A stretch of DNA of 64,000 bases from Henricia sp. BOLD:AAB3569 (lineage: Eukaryota; Echinodermata; Asteroidea; Spinulosida; Echinasteridae), in assembly GCA_037783545.1 (NCBI GenBank), contig JBBELK010000033.1, forward strand, positions 1 through 64,000. The letters run 5' to 3'. The notes under the pieces were generated by a model that saw nothing but the letters and a program-made list of their open reading frames with translations, was not told the DNA's origin and did not search any database. A program made the translations under genes and the position numbers. Shown here one piece after another: positions 1-15,000 of this stretch; the first letter of the stretch is position 1, and the number at the start of each line of letters is the position of its first letter.

Positions 1-790
1 GGACATAAACTTGGATTGGAGTCATCCCATAAGAATCTGCTCTGTGAATCTGATACAACAACAAACCACAGGGCTTAGGGCAGCGAGATTTTGGGTTGAT
101 GGACGATATCAAAGAGAGGGGAGAGGTGAGGGGCATGTACATGTAGGAGCATGGCCAGTAGAGCAAATTGGACCAGAAACAAAAACCTCTGGTAATTTGG
201 GGTGCAGGTCTTGACAGACGCCTGCCTATCATGGACCCCAGGGAGTCGTATTAGTTATCCTTATTTGACCAGAGAGGGCTGTGAAAGAGAGGCTGGATCC
301 TTGCCTTGTGCTGTGACTGTCAAATGTCCTGTGTCTTGTCAAGTCTGGTTTGACACCACAGGGCTGACCCCTGACCAGGTCACAGTCAAGGTCACTCAGA
401 GGTGAGAGTTGACTGTGACATATGGTTTGGGGTTTCTGGTCTGACTGGTCAAGTGGAAGATTGGGAGCAAAGGGAGGTTTTATCAGGCTTGATATGATCC
501 ACATTGTGATCATGGGAGTAGTTTTCATTTCATTGATCATTTCATTCAGTGACAGATTGATTGTTCTATTAATTAATCTGTTACATGTATCTGTACTATT
601 GCATGGATAAACATTAGTTGTAAAAATACACAGTGCTATAAGTGTAGGCGGAATGACGTCCGCCAATCAAAGATACATTGTTCTCCGCCGGATACAAAGT
701 CTTTGACTTTTAACAAGATAAGACAACAAGATTAGACAATGATAAATGGATGTAATTTGCCCATACATGACATGGTATACCATGTGCTTC

Positions 791-827
<37 letters not shown>

Positions 828-2907
828 ACCCCCCACCCCCCACCCCTTCCTGTTGATGACATGAAGAATTTGATGAAGTTACAACTGGAAAATGTTGGTC
901 ACAGGACCACACAGCAGCATGGAGTGATACCACACCTAAGCAGAGTGCTTACAGAAATATAAAGTGATATCTAATTGTCTGCAACTGGGGAGCATTGTAA
1001 AAATGACCTTTATTTTGGTGGGGTCAAGTTTTATGGGGGAAAAAACCATTGGGAGTAATATTGGCCACTGTTAAACAAATTTATGATGTACCTTTTGGGC
1101 AACAGGCAGCTTACTGTACATACATGTACTGCATTTTTATAGCCCTGCGGTTGTCTGAGTGTTTTGTTTGAAGTGGACCTGTTGTGATTTATTTCTAGTT
1201 TATGCTTTGCTGGATGGGGCAATAATTACAATTCCTTCCATGTGCATTTTGGGTACTAGAGCAGAAAGAGGCAATCCAGATGTGGGAAGATCGTGTGGAT
1301 GAAAACAGATGAAGACAGAAAATCTCAAAAACTGAGCCTGTAGCCGAATATAGTGATTTGAAAATAGCCTTTTACTTGGTCTTTCCATAAATTAGGGGTC
1401 CAAAGGTGTCTTTTTTTCTTCTTTTTTTATGTGTTCCTTGTTTCATGCAATATGTACAATTTGCCTTACATGTACAGGTACATGTACACATGTATCATTA
1501 AAATTGCCTTCAAACCATTTTTATGAATCATGCTTTAGGTCTACATGTATGTACTCACTCTTTGAGATAGAGGGCATTTAAAGAATGCGTCCTGAAAACA
1601 AGATGTCAGATGTAACGGGGGACACAAAAAATGGATTCCTAATTTATGGAAAGAACCACATGTAGCCTGTCAAATTACCAATCAACAGTGTACATTTTAC
1701 ATGGAACTAATTAGGAGACATGATTAAAAATTACTTCTGCATGAGTAAGGTTTATAATAACCTTGTATCATCACTGGACTAATCACTAGTTTGTCACATC
1801 ACGTTAGGCTTTGCATCCTTCAAGATAAGCATCGCTGGCATGCCACCAAAACATGCCTGTATGTTGGGTCCCCGATGCTGCGCTGTCAGCCGCATAAAAT
1901 TCATCTAAAAATGCACCGTAGTGGTCACATGATCAATCAAAACTCCACCCCCCATTAATCACCCTCATTTCTTCACCATCCCAACGGACACATCTTGTGA
2001 AAACAAGACACATCGGCAAATAAATTGCTCTCCCTCCGAGCCACGGAAAATAACATTCCATCTCATCCGAGCAATCCCAAGTGGGGAATTTTTTTCTCAC
2101 CTGAATAAAGAATGACCACGGAGTGTGAAATGGAATGGCATGCATGTACTACGTAAATCCAACAGAACCTATTGGAGCAATCTTAATAAAGGCCTCATGA
2201 TTAGGGATTTTTATCAATGAAATCTATGCTATGAAACTATATTGTACTCTACTCGGTTACAGTCATAAAAATCCTATTTGGAGCTTGTTTTGAGGGTTAG
2301 TACAAAGGTTTTTAGCTTTTATGCTAATGTGAATATGCATATATTCTTGACCAAGATGTCACAAGAGGCAAACACAGGAAAATCACATTCAACTATGCAC
2401 AAAATAATCCACCTTTTTTTCTCAAACTTGCTGAAACTTTTGTAATCCATGATTGTTTGAGTTTGTTTTACATGTTGCCTGTTGTAAGCCATGACAAAAC
2501 TGGGGGTAGAAACTGCAGCAATTTGCCACAAGTCCAACTTGAAGTCTTATGTTTTTTCTTAACTTTTCCCTTCTGTCTTCCGTATGTGATGCACTCAAAA
2601 CAGCGCCCTCTGTCTGTGATTTATTGCAATGAAATCTTCAAAGTTGAAAAAATGCCACCTTTTATTGATTTTACATCCAAACGAACAATAGTATGTCTTG
2701 CAGAACAAGTAATCCGTCATTATGAAGCAAAGCTTAGGCATAAAGTTGTTTAGGACGTCACAGGCCCTTTAAGGCATCATTTACTGTGGAAAACACAAAC
2801 AAATTCAAGGGCGACATTATGAAAATTTTGGAAATTTTGATTTGTTTTTGTGAGAGAATGCTTGGATTAAGATGTGCCAATCACATTGACTTTGCTTCTC
2901 ATTTCAG
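1..2907. other. Probable MCC intron (left edge)
   Basis: No exon homologous to the missing MCC N terminus was found here. It holds a 36-base poly-C tract (792-827, C-rich to 847), several TACATGTA words and otherwise unremarkable AT-rich DNA. Confidence 0.55.
792..847 (+). repeat. Poly-C tract
   Basis: 36 consecutive C, then C-rich with single A interruptions. Simple-sequence DNA; a G-quadruplex is possible on the minus strand. Confidence 0.9.
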
Positions 2908-3014
2908 GGAAGAAGATGAATTTTCCCAGTCAGCGTCGAGTCCACACAGCAACATCAGCAATAGCGGGGGGAGCTGTAATGGCAGCTTCCATGGTAGCGA
3001 TTCGGCAAACATTG
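2908..3014 (+). CDS. MCC: MCC visible exon 1
   Basis: Acceptor ttctcatttcag, donor gtgagt. It enters after two bases of a codon (AG|G = Arg) and leaves with one base. It starts R-E-E-D-E-F, the same block that follows the N-terminal coiled coil in vertebrate MCC, then runs into a Ser/Asn/Gly-rich linker. Confidence 0.85.
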
Positions 3015-6000
3015 GTGAGTTTAGTTCATTTATCACTCGTCCAGAGTCGCCTAATGGCGCGGTGAATATTCCCAGTATGGCTCCACAGCTTCCAACAAAA
3101 CAATCCTGCCTCAGGTCTGTATTTCAGTACAGCATTTTCATGGCATTTAGTGACAAGGTGCCCCTTCCACCGTCTCTTCCACTGCACTCTTCCACTGCAC
3201 TCTTCCTCTTCACCCACTTTGCTCCCTTCACCCTTTTCCTTCCCCATACCCCTTAGCCCCACCTCCTTAACCCCCCCATCATTAAAGGGGAATTACACCC
3301 AAGAAACAAAAAACATTGTGTTGAACAAGTGTACACTCGTACATTATTTCTGTACAAGGAACAAAGAATTCTACCCACTGAAAATCGGATATGAGCTTCA
3401 CAAAGAATGGCAATTGCAGCAACACCGTGCAACATGGGCGCCGCCATGTCATCCGGAAACTGGGTAAAGAATTGCATTTTTGCAGTAGTACGGAGCTCTG
3501 GAGGTACCACCCAACTTGTTGAGATCCTGAGATAATTTTTCACAGGACAACGACACATTCAATGCAAAATGTCGTCATCCTACATTCCTTGTTCTTTGTA
3601 CAAAAACAATTTATGAGTTACACTGACTTGTTCTGCACAATGTCTTTTGTTTCTTGGGTGTAATTCCCCTTTATCCCTCCCTTTTATCCCTCCCTTTTTA
3701 ACCCCTTCCCCTTAACCCTCCCCCATTAACCCCTCATTCTTTACCCCTTCCTCATAACCTCTCTCCTTTATCACTATTCCCCCTTATCACCCTTCCCCCT
3801 TAACATTCTTTCCCACTTCTCCACCCCTCTGCTCCTTTCCACACCCCTTCTACTCCCCTGGTCGGATTGATCATCAGTATTTGAGTAAGCGTGGAATGAA
3901 AAGTCAGTGCTCTAAAGTGTCGCAGAAAGTCACAGAAGAACTTCTTTTGTCCAAGTAGCAGCACGATGCAGTGGCATTTCATCCCCAGAATGTCAATTTA
4001 TTCAGCCTCCAGAATTCAAACAGACAAGACTGTGATCCCAGAGACAACCCAATAATTATGTTGTTTGCCCAGACCCCAGAGAAGTCGGCTTGAGGCTTGA
4101 GTCCGTGCCTCAGCATCAGGGCCGGTTTGTTTATGCCAGCCAATGATGGGATCAGCACATGATGAATTGGAGTGTTCAACACTGGGAGAATGTCCAGACA
4201 GTAATATGTGCCTTGTGGGGCAAAGCGCTTTGCCTGTTGTGTGGAATGTCAGAAGCATTCAACCTGGGCTAATTGAAAAAGGGGATAAGGTTTCACATCC
4301 TCCATCTTCCAGAAGAGGGGGAACTATCCTCTTGCATTTTTCTTCATCTCACCTTGCAAATTGTGACGTATTTTGTAGTTGAAGTTGGCTGGTGATGTCA
4401 GTTTTACTGCTTCATCACTAGGGGACTTAGGTATTTTTACATAAAGAACTGAAACAACCCCTATGAGTGGTACATTTTAACAATCTTAAACAGAGAACAT
4501 TTTTCTTAAACATTCAAGTACTAGTTTCCCATGTAAAGTAGATAATGAAGACAGACACTTTGTGACTCTTTTCCTCTCTCCGGGGGGCGTTTCTTAAAAC
4601 CTTAAGGTCACATACATGTGAGTCTTTCCACGGTAAAGGGGGCATTTTGACAACACAGACCATATTTTCCAGAAAATACCTTTGTCTAGTCTTAAAATAA
4701 AAGAAACAAGTTTCAGTTGTTCTGAAGAGATAACCTATAGGCCCAAAAAGGGTTACAAATAGTGTGACAACATGCCTTTCTAAAAACCCTGTGTACAAAT
4801 TTCCAATATACGCTCGTAACCGGTACGGCCTAAAATGTAACACAAGTGTCCGTTCCAGTTACGTGCGTATATTGGAAATTTGTACACAGGGTTTTTAGAA
4901 AGGCATGTTATCACACTATTTGTAACCCTTTTTTAGGCCTAAGTTATCTCTTCAGAACAACTTAATCTTATTTCTTTTATTTTGAGATCAGACAAAGGTA
5001 TTTCCCTGAAAATATGGTCTGTGTTGCCAAAATGCCCCCTTTTACTGTCTTTGGAAAATTAGTAAGGGGAGGTGGGATTGTAGAAAAGCATGGTGTCACA
5101 CTATTTGTTATCCTTTTGAGGTTTGCGTTATCTCCTGGGAACAGCTTTTAAGACAAGATAAAGCCATTTTGTTTGAAAATATGGTCTCATGTGGCCTATC
5201 ATTTCACCATGGAAAGACATTTTTTGTATAGACTGTTTAAAGTTTATACCGGTAGGTCTTTACAAGGGGTGATTCAGAAAATTGTAACTATGTAATAGTG
5301 CAGAAAAACTGACACTGAACTACATGTACTAGTGATTGTCTCGTAATGTCTTAATTGACAAGCGATGTCATGATCACAACCCTTACAAGAATGGAAGCAA
5401 TTCAGTCTGGTGTTTTATGGTTTTCTTTTTTTTTCCAGACCAGTGCAATGACTTATCAGCGGAGCTATCCAGGGTAGTAGGGGAACTTGAATGTGCAGTG
5501 GAGGAACGCAAGGGCACCGGTACTTACAAACAGCACATAGATGCAGCAGACCATGCAGTCAAACAACTCAAGTGTGCCTCTCATCAAGTAGAACAGAGAT
5601 CGTTAGAGGTGAGTGTCATCAAGTCCATCACAAATCTATCACTGCAAGTTCTTGCTTGGAACACTATGAAGGCCATGATTGATATGTACACATGTAGCCC
5701 TGTATAAGGCATTGAAATAAAGTGCAATGGAAGACGGCTACAGAAATGAAGCAAAGAGATAACCTTGGAAGTGAGAAGTCAAATTTGAAATGTTTTTATG
5801 CAAAATTAACATTTGTATTACAGAATTGGTTAATTACATGTATGCCTGTAGTATTACCTGACTAAAACGAGAGGCTCCAAATTTCTCCTTTCCAGGCTGT
5901 TCAAGGAGTTCAATGTCTTCACTATGAGAGCAGATCACCGACCGACCGCTCCCAAACCCCCAACGGTTTCCGTCAAAGCCCCACCCAGCAACACCCTCAC

Positions 6001-9000
6001 CATCCCCTCAGGAGGCAGGGCAGCCTGGAGCAGGAGATGGGGGTTTTGAGAGATGAAAACGAGAATTTAAACACAACGTTATCTATGAAGGAAGATGAGC
6101 TGCAGAAGCTGAAAGCAAACCTCATCGCTATCAGGGAGGAGAGAGATAGACTTAGAAAGAAGGTAGGTCAGGGTTTTAAAAATGATTTTATGCAAGTACG
6201 GTAGCTCATTTGAGTGAATTCACACTGACCGTTTGTCATGCAGTAACACACTAAAAGTTGATGCACAACACCTTAAAAAAGTGGCAGTGAGGGAATTTGG
6301 TGCACTGAAAATCACAGAATCTCAAAAGCATTTGTCGCCAAGTTGACTTTGTGACTTTCTGCGCGTCATTTTATACCAAATTTTCTCCACGCCTTATTTT
6401 TTTATGGTGATGCATGTCATATTTACACATGTTAATGTGTGAAAAACAATCGGTGTGATTCCACCATTAGAAGGATGAGTGGCCACTCTACCCCCCGCTC
6501 TCCCATCATGTTTAAAGGCCCTTTGTATCATTTGCAATGACTAAATTTTGTTTTTCATGAGTTGACAAGAAAAACCTTACTCAAAGTGTTGATAGCAATG
6601 GTAACAAATGCCACATGAATTTATTTCCGTCTAAAATGACATTTTATGTTGGAAATTGACAACCGAAGGTGGTTTTCTTAAAAAAAGTCCCGTGCACAGG
6701 ATTTTTTTACCATTCACTTGTACACAAAATCCATATATAGATTTTCAAGGTTTTCTGAAGCACTGATGCATCTATGTAGCTAAAATTCCTTCAGACTAGT
6801 TTACCAACATTCTTCCTTGGATATGTTACACTCTTATTCCACAAATCTGTAAAAAGTTTGGTCTTGCAAATGATACATAGATCCTTTAAAGACATACATC
6901 ATGTTTTGGAATTGAATCTGAATCTGAATTCCAGCTACTCTGTGTGATGTTTGTGCTGGGTGCAGTCCACAAGACTATAACATCCCACAACTCAGGATTG
7001 GATCAGTTCCACATCACTTTATTAAATATCAACTGTATTGATATTTAATATACACCACATACCCACAGTAATTCTCCACTTGCATGGGAGAATGCAGGAC
7101 AAGGAACAAAATACAAACATTCAAAAAATACAGAACACAGGCTTTGACATTAACCGAGGCCAATGGCTGCTGAGTTGGCCCTGATGCCTCTTCAACATAT
7201 ATACTTTCTGAGGCCAAGTTGGCCAGCATACCCTATCCCAGGCCTTGACATTAACCAATGCCAATGGCCTCATGCCCTGCTGAGTTGGCCTTGATGCCCT
7301 TCAAGATATATACTTTCCGAGGCCAAGTTGGCCAGCATACCCTATCCCAGGCCTTGACATTAACCGAGGCCAATGGCTGCTGAGTTGGCCCTGATGCCTC
7401 TTTAAGATATATACTTTCTGAGGCCAAGTTGGCCAGCATACCCTATCCCAGGCCTTGACATTAACCAATGCCACCAATGGCCTCATGCCCTGCTGAGTTG
7501 GCCCTGATGCCCCTTCAAGATATACACTTTCTGAGGCCAAGTTGGCCAGCATGCCCTATCCCAGGCCTTGACATTAACCAAGACCAATGGCCTCATGCCC
7601 TGCTGAGTTGGCCTTGATGCCCTTCAAGATATACACTTTCTGAGGCCAACTTGGCCAGCATGCCCTATCCCAGGCCTTGACATTAACCAAGGCCAATGGC
7701 CTCATGCCCTGCTGAGTTGGCCTTGATGCCCTTCAAGATATACACTTTCTGAGGCCAACTTGGCCAGCATGCCCTATCCCAGGCCTTGACATTAACCAAG
7801 GCCAATGGCCTCATGCCCTGCTGAGTTGGCCTTGATGCCCTTCAAGATATACACTTTCTGAGGCCAACTTGGTCAGCACGCCCTATCCTCTTAAAAAACC
7901 AGCCAACCACACCTTTATTTACTTTGCAAAACACCAGAGGATGGGTTTTGTCAGCTCTTGACCATTTGACACACACAAGTATACTTCACACAGGTGCGAG
8001 ACCACCAAACCCGTTGCAGCGACCAGCCCTCCGCCGCTTCGGCTAGTAATCTCAGACAGCAGCAGCATCAACAGGGCTACACGTCTTCCTCATCCGACCA
8101 GCAGAGTTCCCCTGGCTACCGGCCTACCCAGAAACCCACCACTGTACCCAATGGCATTAACCCAAGCACAGGAGAGCTGAGTATCTATGGCAGTGAGAGA
8201 CGCAGTGGCATGCCGGTGGCTAAGGTTGCTGAACGTGTCAGGTTAAAACCGTCCAAGTCGTTAGATAGCTCATCCAGATCGGGGTCAGAGAAAGGAGTGA
8301 CAGGGTCGGACTTTAGCAGTGTTGGGGTAAGTCAAGCAGACTGTTGCGGTCAGACTCTTTCAAGCTTGTGACATTTTTAAAGCTTGTTAATTATACATGG
8401 CAAAACTGTTCCCAGTAGACTAAATACTACCCCGGCTAGGCGGAATATTTCTGTGGCTTGACGGGGACGTTAGTTCTCCGTGTGTCTCCAAAGAACCTAA
8501 TTTTGAAATTCTACTGCACACCCATGGTAGTTTAACCCAATGGGAGCACCACTAGATTAATTCCCAGATAATATACTATTCTGTGATACAGTAAATGTAC
8601 AGTTCAACCTGTGGCAGATATTACCCTTCACAAAGTACATGCTCAGGAATTTGAAGCATTGTTTATATCAGTAATTTATTTGACTTGCGTCGGAGAGAAT
8701 GAATGTTAATTAGGGTGGTTTGTTTTGCCCTTGCCCGACGTATATTAGCACTGTATACTCGGTGCTTTCCCGAGACACTATGAAAAACTTCATAGCGTGC
8801 TCGGTGTTTATATCCATCACTCTTTCCTTTTTCAGCTAACAAACCCCAAGGTTGCAGAGCATCTAGCTCAGTCGCTGCAAGAATGCTCCAGTGTGCAAGA
8901 GATCCTACAGACATTAGGCTCTCATGGCCTGGCCATCCCAGAGAGCAAAGCCAGAGAGATTGAGGTAATTATAAAAAATATTGTTGTATTGTCTATCACA

Positions 9001-12000
9001 TATCACAGCACTTAAAAACCAGGGAAATTGCACTTCAATGGCCGTTTTTGAGACAAATGGTTCAGTTTGCAGGAAATCCTACAGATATTAGGTTCCCATG
9101 GTCGTGCTATCCCGGAGAGCAAAGACAGGGAGATTCTGGGGCTGAATTGCTTGAAGCTTACAAGTGTCTTCCACCTAAACATCGAGATACATAGGTGGCC
9201 CTCAAAACCATAACCTTTTGATTATAGGGCTGGCTTTATACTCACTATACCACACTCACCACCCAGTCATGATGTAGCCATCCTTGGAACTGGGAAAGAG
9301 TGGCCACTATAAACAGGTGGCCACTTTATAGAGGTTGCATTAGCATTGTACATGTCATTCTGGGAGCAAAGATGGGCCGTATCGAATAGCTGCCATCTTG
9401 TAGGGCAACTTTTGATATTTAAATTGATGAACAATGTGAGCACAAAATGTGCAACCATGCATGTCCTCAATGAACAAAGAAACTGCCCTGCAAGATGGCA
9501 GATATAAGCAAACGGCTTCGTTATTCAGTGACCACTATGGACATCTTTGACTATGCCTCATCTATAGGTGGAGATGGAACGACTGAACAGCAAGATCGAA
9601 CACCTCCGATCACAGAATGACTTACTGCAGCTGACCCTGGAAGAATGCAAGTCCAACGCCGACCGGCTGACGTTACTAACAGGAAAATATGAGAGCAATA
9701 ACACAGCGCTGCAACTGGCCGTCAACTATGCTGATCAAACGCTGGAGGCCTATGGAGTGCTGCTCATGCTGTGTGAGACAGAACAGCAGGTCGTGGTGGC
9801 TAACTGCCGGGCTGCGGGTGTTGGTGGCATTGGAACGGGTAAGGGTGGAACCCTGTGATTATGTTTAAATAATAGTACAATTAATAAGTACAATTAAAAT
9901 ATCTAACAGATATTAAAAAGAAAAGAGATTACATTACAGTGATGTTTAAAATAAAGACCTTTAGGCCGGGGTCAGACGAATTATGACATCCCAATTTATT
10001 GTACATGTAGTATTACTATAGTACTATTACGAGATTTTGTGCGTGTGACCCCAAATTTATTGTAATCGTATCACAATCAGTCAACGATTGTGATACGATT
10101 GTAATGGTAGTACAATACATTGGCAAAACATCTCGTAATCGTATTACAATCCATTTCTCCTCGCGCACGCGTGGTTTCTGCCTCACCGCGCGCGCCTGGC
10201 CTACGTTTCCCAGGGCGCTAGGCGTGCGCGCTGCACACTACAGACAGCAAGCAAGCACACGCAACACCGCAAGGGACTATGGGATGGATTACAATACGAT
10301 GATATTGTGTTGCTCGTGTGACCCCACTTTATTATAATACGATTACAATCCGATGTCTGACTCCGGTCGTCGTTGGAATTATTACAATCGTATCACAATC
10401 GAGTAATTATGTGACCCCGGCCTTAGATTGTCATATCGACTATGTGGACTTGGATGTTTTAAAGTATTCATGAATGCATTGGTCATGTCATCTCTCTTAT
10501 CTTGTCCACTGCCATAATTGAGAGTGCAGTGATTATAGAGTTTTTTTCTTAAACCTGAACATAACTTCATCATGTCTCAGTCTATATGACAATCTAAAAG
10601 TGTTCAGATGCAAATCTTGCAGTTTGTCAGTGTAATTTATTTCTGTGTAGGTGAGAGTTCAGAAGGTTCTGGAGAGGATTCAGAGGAAACTACCATGATG
10701 TTAAAGAGAGTCCACGAAAACCGCAAAGCGGCGGAAAATATGGCCAAGGCTCTGCTGCAAAGATTGGACAGGAGCTGTGGGACGATGGTCTGTCATGTCC
10801 CTGGATGTACGCTGCAACCATGGGAGGACGTGTCCTCACACAGTCACACCAGGTACGTAGGGGGACCGGCGGTTAAGGGGAGGGTCATAGAAACCACAAA
10901 GTGGCAGGGAACATGGCCAAAGGCTCTACTGACTGGACAGGAGCTGTGGGACAATGGTCTGTCATGTCCCTGGATGTACGCTGCAACCATGGGAGGACGT
11001 GTCCTCACACAGTCGCACCAGGTACTGTACGTAGGGGGACTGGCGGTTTAGGGGAGGGTCATAGAAACCACAAAGTGGCAGGGAACATGGCCAAAGGCTC
11101 TACTGACTGGACAGGAGCTGTGGGACAATGGTCTGTCATGTCCCTGGATGTACGCTGCAACCATGGGAGGACGTGTCCTCACACAGTCACACCAGGTACG
11201 TAGGGGGACTGGCGGTTTAGGGGAGGGTCATAGAAACCACAAAGTGGCAGGGAACATGGCCAAAGGCTCTACTGACTGGACAGGAGCTGTGGGACGATGG
11301 TCTGTCATGTCCCTGGATGTACGCTGCAACCATGGGAGGACGTGTCCTCACACAGTCGCACCAGGTACGTAGGGGGACCGGTGGTTTAGGGGAGGGTCAT
11401 AGAAACCACAAAGTGGCAGGGAACATGGCCAAAGGCTCTACTGACTGGACAGGAGCTGTGGGACGATGGTCTGTCATATCCAGAGATGTACGCTGCAACC
11501 ATGGGAGGACGTGTCCTCACACAGTCACACCAGGTACGTAGGGGGACCGGCGGTTTAGGGGAGGGTCATAGAACCCACAAAGTGGCAGGGAACATGGCCA
11601 AAGGCTCTACTGACTGGACAGGAGCTGTGGGACGATGGTCTGTCATGTCCAGAGATGTACGCTGCAACCATGGGACTGGAAATCAATTTCTAATTTTGGC
11701 CATCAAAAGGAACCAGCTCCTTTCGTAGAGATCTACACACTTTCAAGAGGGATTAATTTTCTAGTATAAACTGTTAAATATCAAATAATTTAAATTTTGA
11801 TGTCTTTTTTAAATTTTAAGGCCGATTCTAGTAAAGAAGCAAACACGAGTGCAAACTTTGTATAATTCTGACGTTACATTTTCTTTTGCAAGGTTAGAAT
11901 TAGTTAAATTTTCTACGAATTGACAGCACAAAAACTTCACTGTGACGTAAAATATGTGTATGTGTTTATGTTTACTTTCATGTGAAGTACAAACCAAGCT

Positions 12001-15000
12001 TTAATTGGTAAAATAAAATTTAAAAATCAGAAAGAGAACCCTTATTTTTTGACCACAGCACCACCAGCTCAACGACCAGCAGCTGTGACACTGACTTCAC
12101 CAAGGAAGACGAGCAGAGACTTAGAGACTACATCCAACAACTCAAGAATGACAAGGCCGCTGTGCGATTGACTGTTATGGAGCTAGAGAGCGTGCACATT
12201 GACCCCATGTCACAGGAGGTCAAGTCAAGTGCTGATAGTCAACGATTGGACCTGGAGAATGCAGTGATGATGCAGGAAATTGCAGCACTTAAGGTGAGGT
12301 AGTGTTGAAAAATGATGCCTTTTTCTCAATTTGGTAAATTTTTAAATGGAGCATATTACTCTGTGAGTGATTTTGATCAACGACTAAAGTTAACCACTGG
12401 TTTAATGTCATTCTAGTAACACACGTGCACATTCAAGTGTGTACACTTTTAGTTAGTCAGTCGGTTCAGTGCAGAACACTATAGGCATTGACTATATGCC
12501 TGATGGGTACCAGTGACCAGCGCGACCGTGCCCTGTGGGCTGGTTCCAAATGGTCGACCAGACACGGCTAAACCATGGTTGAATAGACTGCGTTTGGTTG
12601 GAAGTAGAAACTGAATTAGCTTTCGTCTGAGAGACTGAATGTTAATTAGGCCAAACAAAATAAATGGTGCGTTTACGGTAACGGTCTAAAAAAATCCAGG
12701 TAGGTAGGTAGGAAAATAATTTTATTTTGTCATTTTTTTTTTACATTTCAGTTGCAATGTTTGAAACTCACTATTAACACTATTAACAGCTTCAAGTGTA
12801 GAAAATGTTATGTTCGTTGGAAATTATTGCAAATACATGTAGTGCTCATTTAAAATTATCAACTTGAAAATTGGCAATAATAAATTTGAGGTCGGCAATT
12901 TGGCCTCACAAATTTCAGGTAGGTTGGGTTACCGTAAACACACCATTTATTTTGTTTGGCCTTACATGTATGGTTTGTTTTGCCCTTACCTGACATAATT
13001 ATTGACACTGTGTACTCAGTAGGTTTACCCTGGGATTAAGTTGGTGAACAAATCACATCTCATCATGTCACGAGTTCAGACATCTGGGATAATTTGGAAG
13101 ATTGAAGATGCCTTTTCAATCTTCAAGGAAGGAATTTGCACATGTCTTAATGACTAACACGCAATGAACTCATCAAGTTTGCTATCGATCTATACAAAGT
13201 ATGGTTCAGTCACAAGAAAATAGCAATCTGGGGAGGGAATAAAATCCAGAAAATGGGTATAGACCTTTATCACGGTGCGGTCGTCTTTACTTTCCCATAT
13301 TAAAACCAATGTAACTAAATCGAGGCTTGAAGCCAAAAGTTCAACTCTGTTGGAATTGTTGGGTAAGCATTATTTCACATGCATGAAGTGCAATAAAGTA
13401 AATGGTTCTATAGCTAACAAAAATGGGAGATTGCAAGCAAATAAGTTTAATTTTCTGGAGAGAATTGCTTTTACATGAGGGCTCGAAATGTTGCTAAAAT
13501 GTTTGATATGTTTTATTAGACCAAAGCCAGACTGCAGCCACAAAAATATGACATGGCTGTCAGTCTAGTACAGCACAGAAAACATTAGACCAACATCTAA
13601 ATTACTGGGCTTGATGTAGCGGGTCAAGCCCTGTTAGATTATTAAATAAACTAAATGTTTCATTATGCATTAAGAGGGAAAAACAGATTTGCATCAGGAT
13701 TTAAACCTGAGACGTCTATAAGGCCAAGTGGTATTAACCATCTTACAAAGTATTAACAAAATCATGCCTGTCAACACACTAGTTCAGTTTAGAATGTCAT
13801 GTCTGAGATGATTTCAAGATGGCTCCACAATGCTAGGCCTGATCACTGACCTATAAACATGGACTGGGTAAGCCTCTTTTGATGGTAGTAAGATGGCCGA
13901 TGTATTGCATCAATACTTGCATATGCATCTGCTGTAGTATACCAGTCCATGTATAGAGGTCAGTGGGCCTGATGAGTTTGCCCTGAAGCCATTCTCATCC
14001 ACTTGGAATGTCGGCCACTGAATACACATGTACACAGCTGGAAGGGTAGATAGAGCGTGCATGTGTGTTTAAGGCATTAAGGCAGATTGTCAGGGATTAG
14101 TGAGTGAAAAGGTTAGCCGAAGTTCATTCCTATATAAAGGGGGCATTTTGGCAACACACACCATATTTTCCAGGGAATACCTTTGTCTGGTCTCAAATAA
14201 AAGAAATAAGTTTAAGTTGTTCTGAAGAGATAACTTAGGCCCAAAAAGGGTTACACATAGTGTGACAACATGCCTTTCTAAAAACCTTGTGTACAAATTT
14301 CCAATATAACGCGCGTAACAAGGACGGACACTTGTGTTACATGTACATTTTAGGCCGTCCCGGTTATTAGCGTATATTTGAAGTTTGTACACAGGGTTTT
14401 TAGAAAGAATGTTACAGGCCTTCATTTTAAAGGAGCGCGATCGCGCTCGCGCTCCTCCGCGCTCCTTAAATTTTTTAAGGAGAGCAAAAAAAAGCGCTCC
14501 TTACAATTTTAACAAGAGCATTTTTTTCAAAACGCTAATTGTTGAAAAAAGTCCGGTTGGCCAGTCAAGATAATGTGGTATTTAAGTTCTTTAAAACAAA
14601 GTACATGTAGCCTAAATATTCAATATTATATTTACGCAAGAAAAAAAAGCGCATCAGTCGTTCATTGATCGCGGCCGTACCGACACTGACATGTGGGAAA
14701 AAAAGTACATCGCACTCGCACCACACCGCATGCATGTGGTGCATGTACTGTAACAAACTCTGGATTCAGCTGAATACCGTGTACACGTACGTATTGATAA
14801 AGTGTTGGCTGTACGCAAAGCTTGAACATTATTCCGTTCATTTCGCAAACTCCAGAACCGCAATTGCGTTTGCGAACATCCCCCTGTTGCGGACTCGCAT
14901 AGACGTGCTGATACATGTGGAGTATACTGTAATCCAGTGGGAGTGTGTGGTGTGTGGAATAGCGTGCACGTGCTGCTTTTCTTCGAAGCTTCGGGAGCTA

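Noticed and set aside
202..405. Possible upstream MCC exon ending in a GT donor
   Set aside because: The peptide does not resemble the MCC N terminus and there is no supporting acceptor.
10901..11728. Series of 74-100 residue reading frames in the MCC exon 7 array
   Set aside because: Out-of-frame translations of the tandem units; the true exon frame is different.
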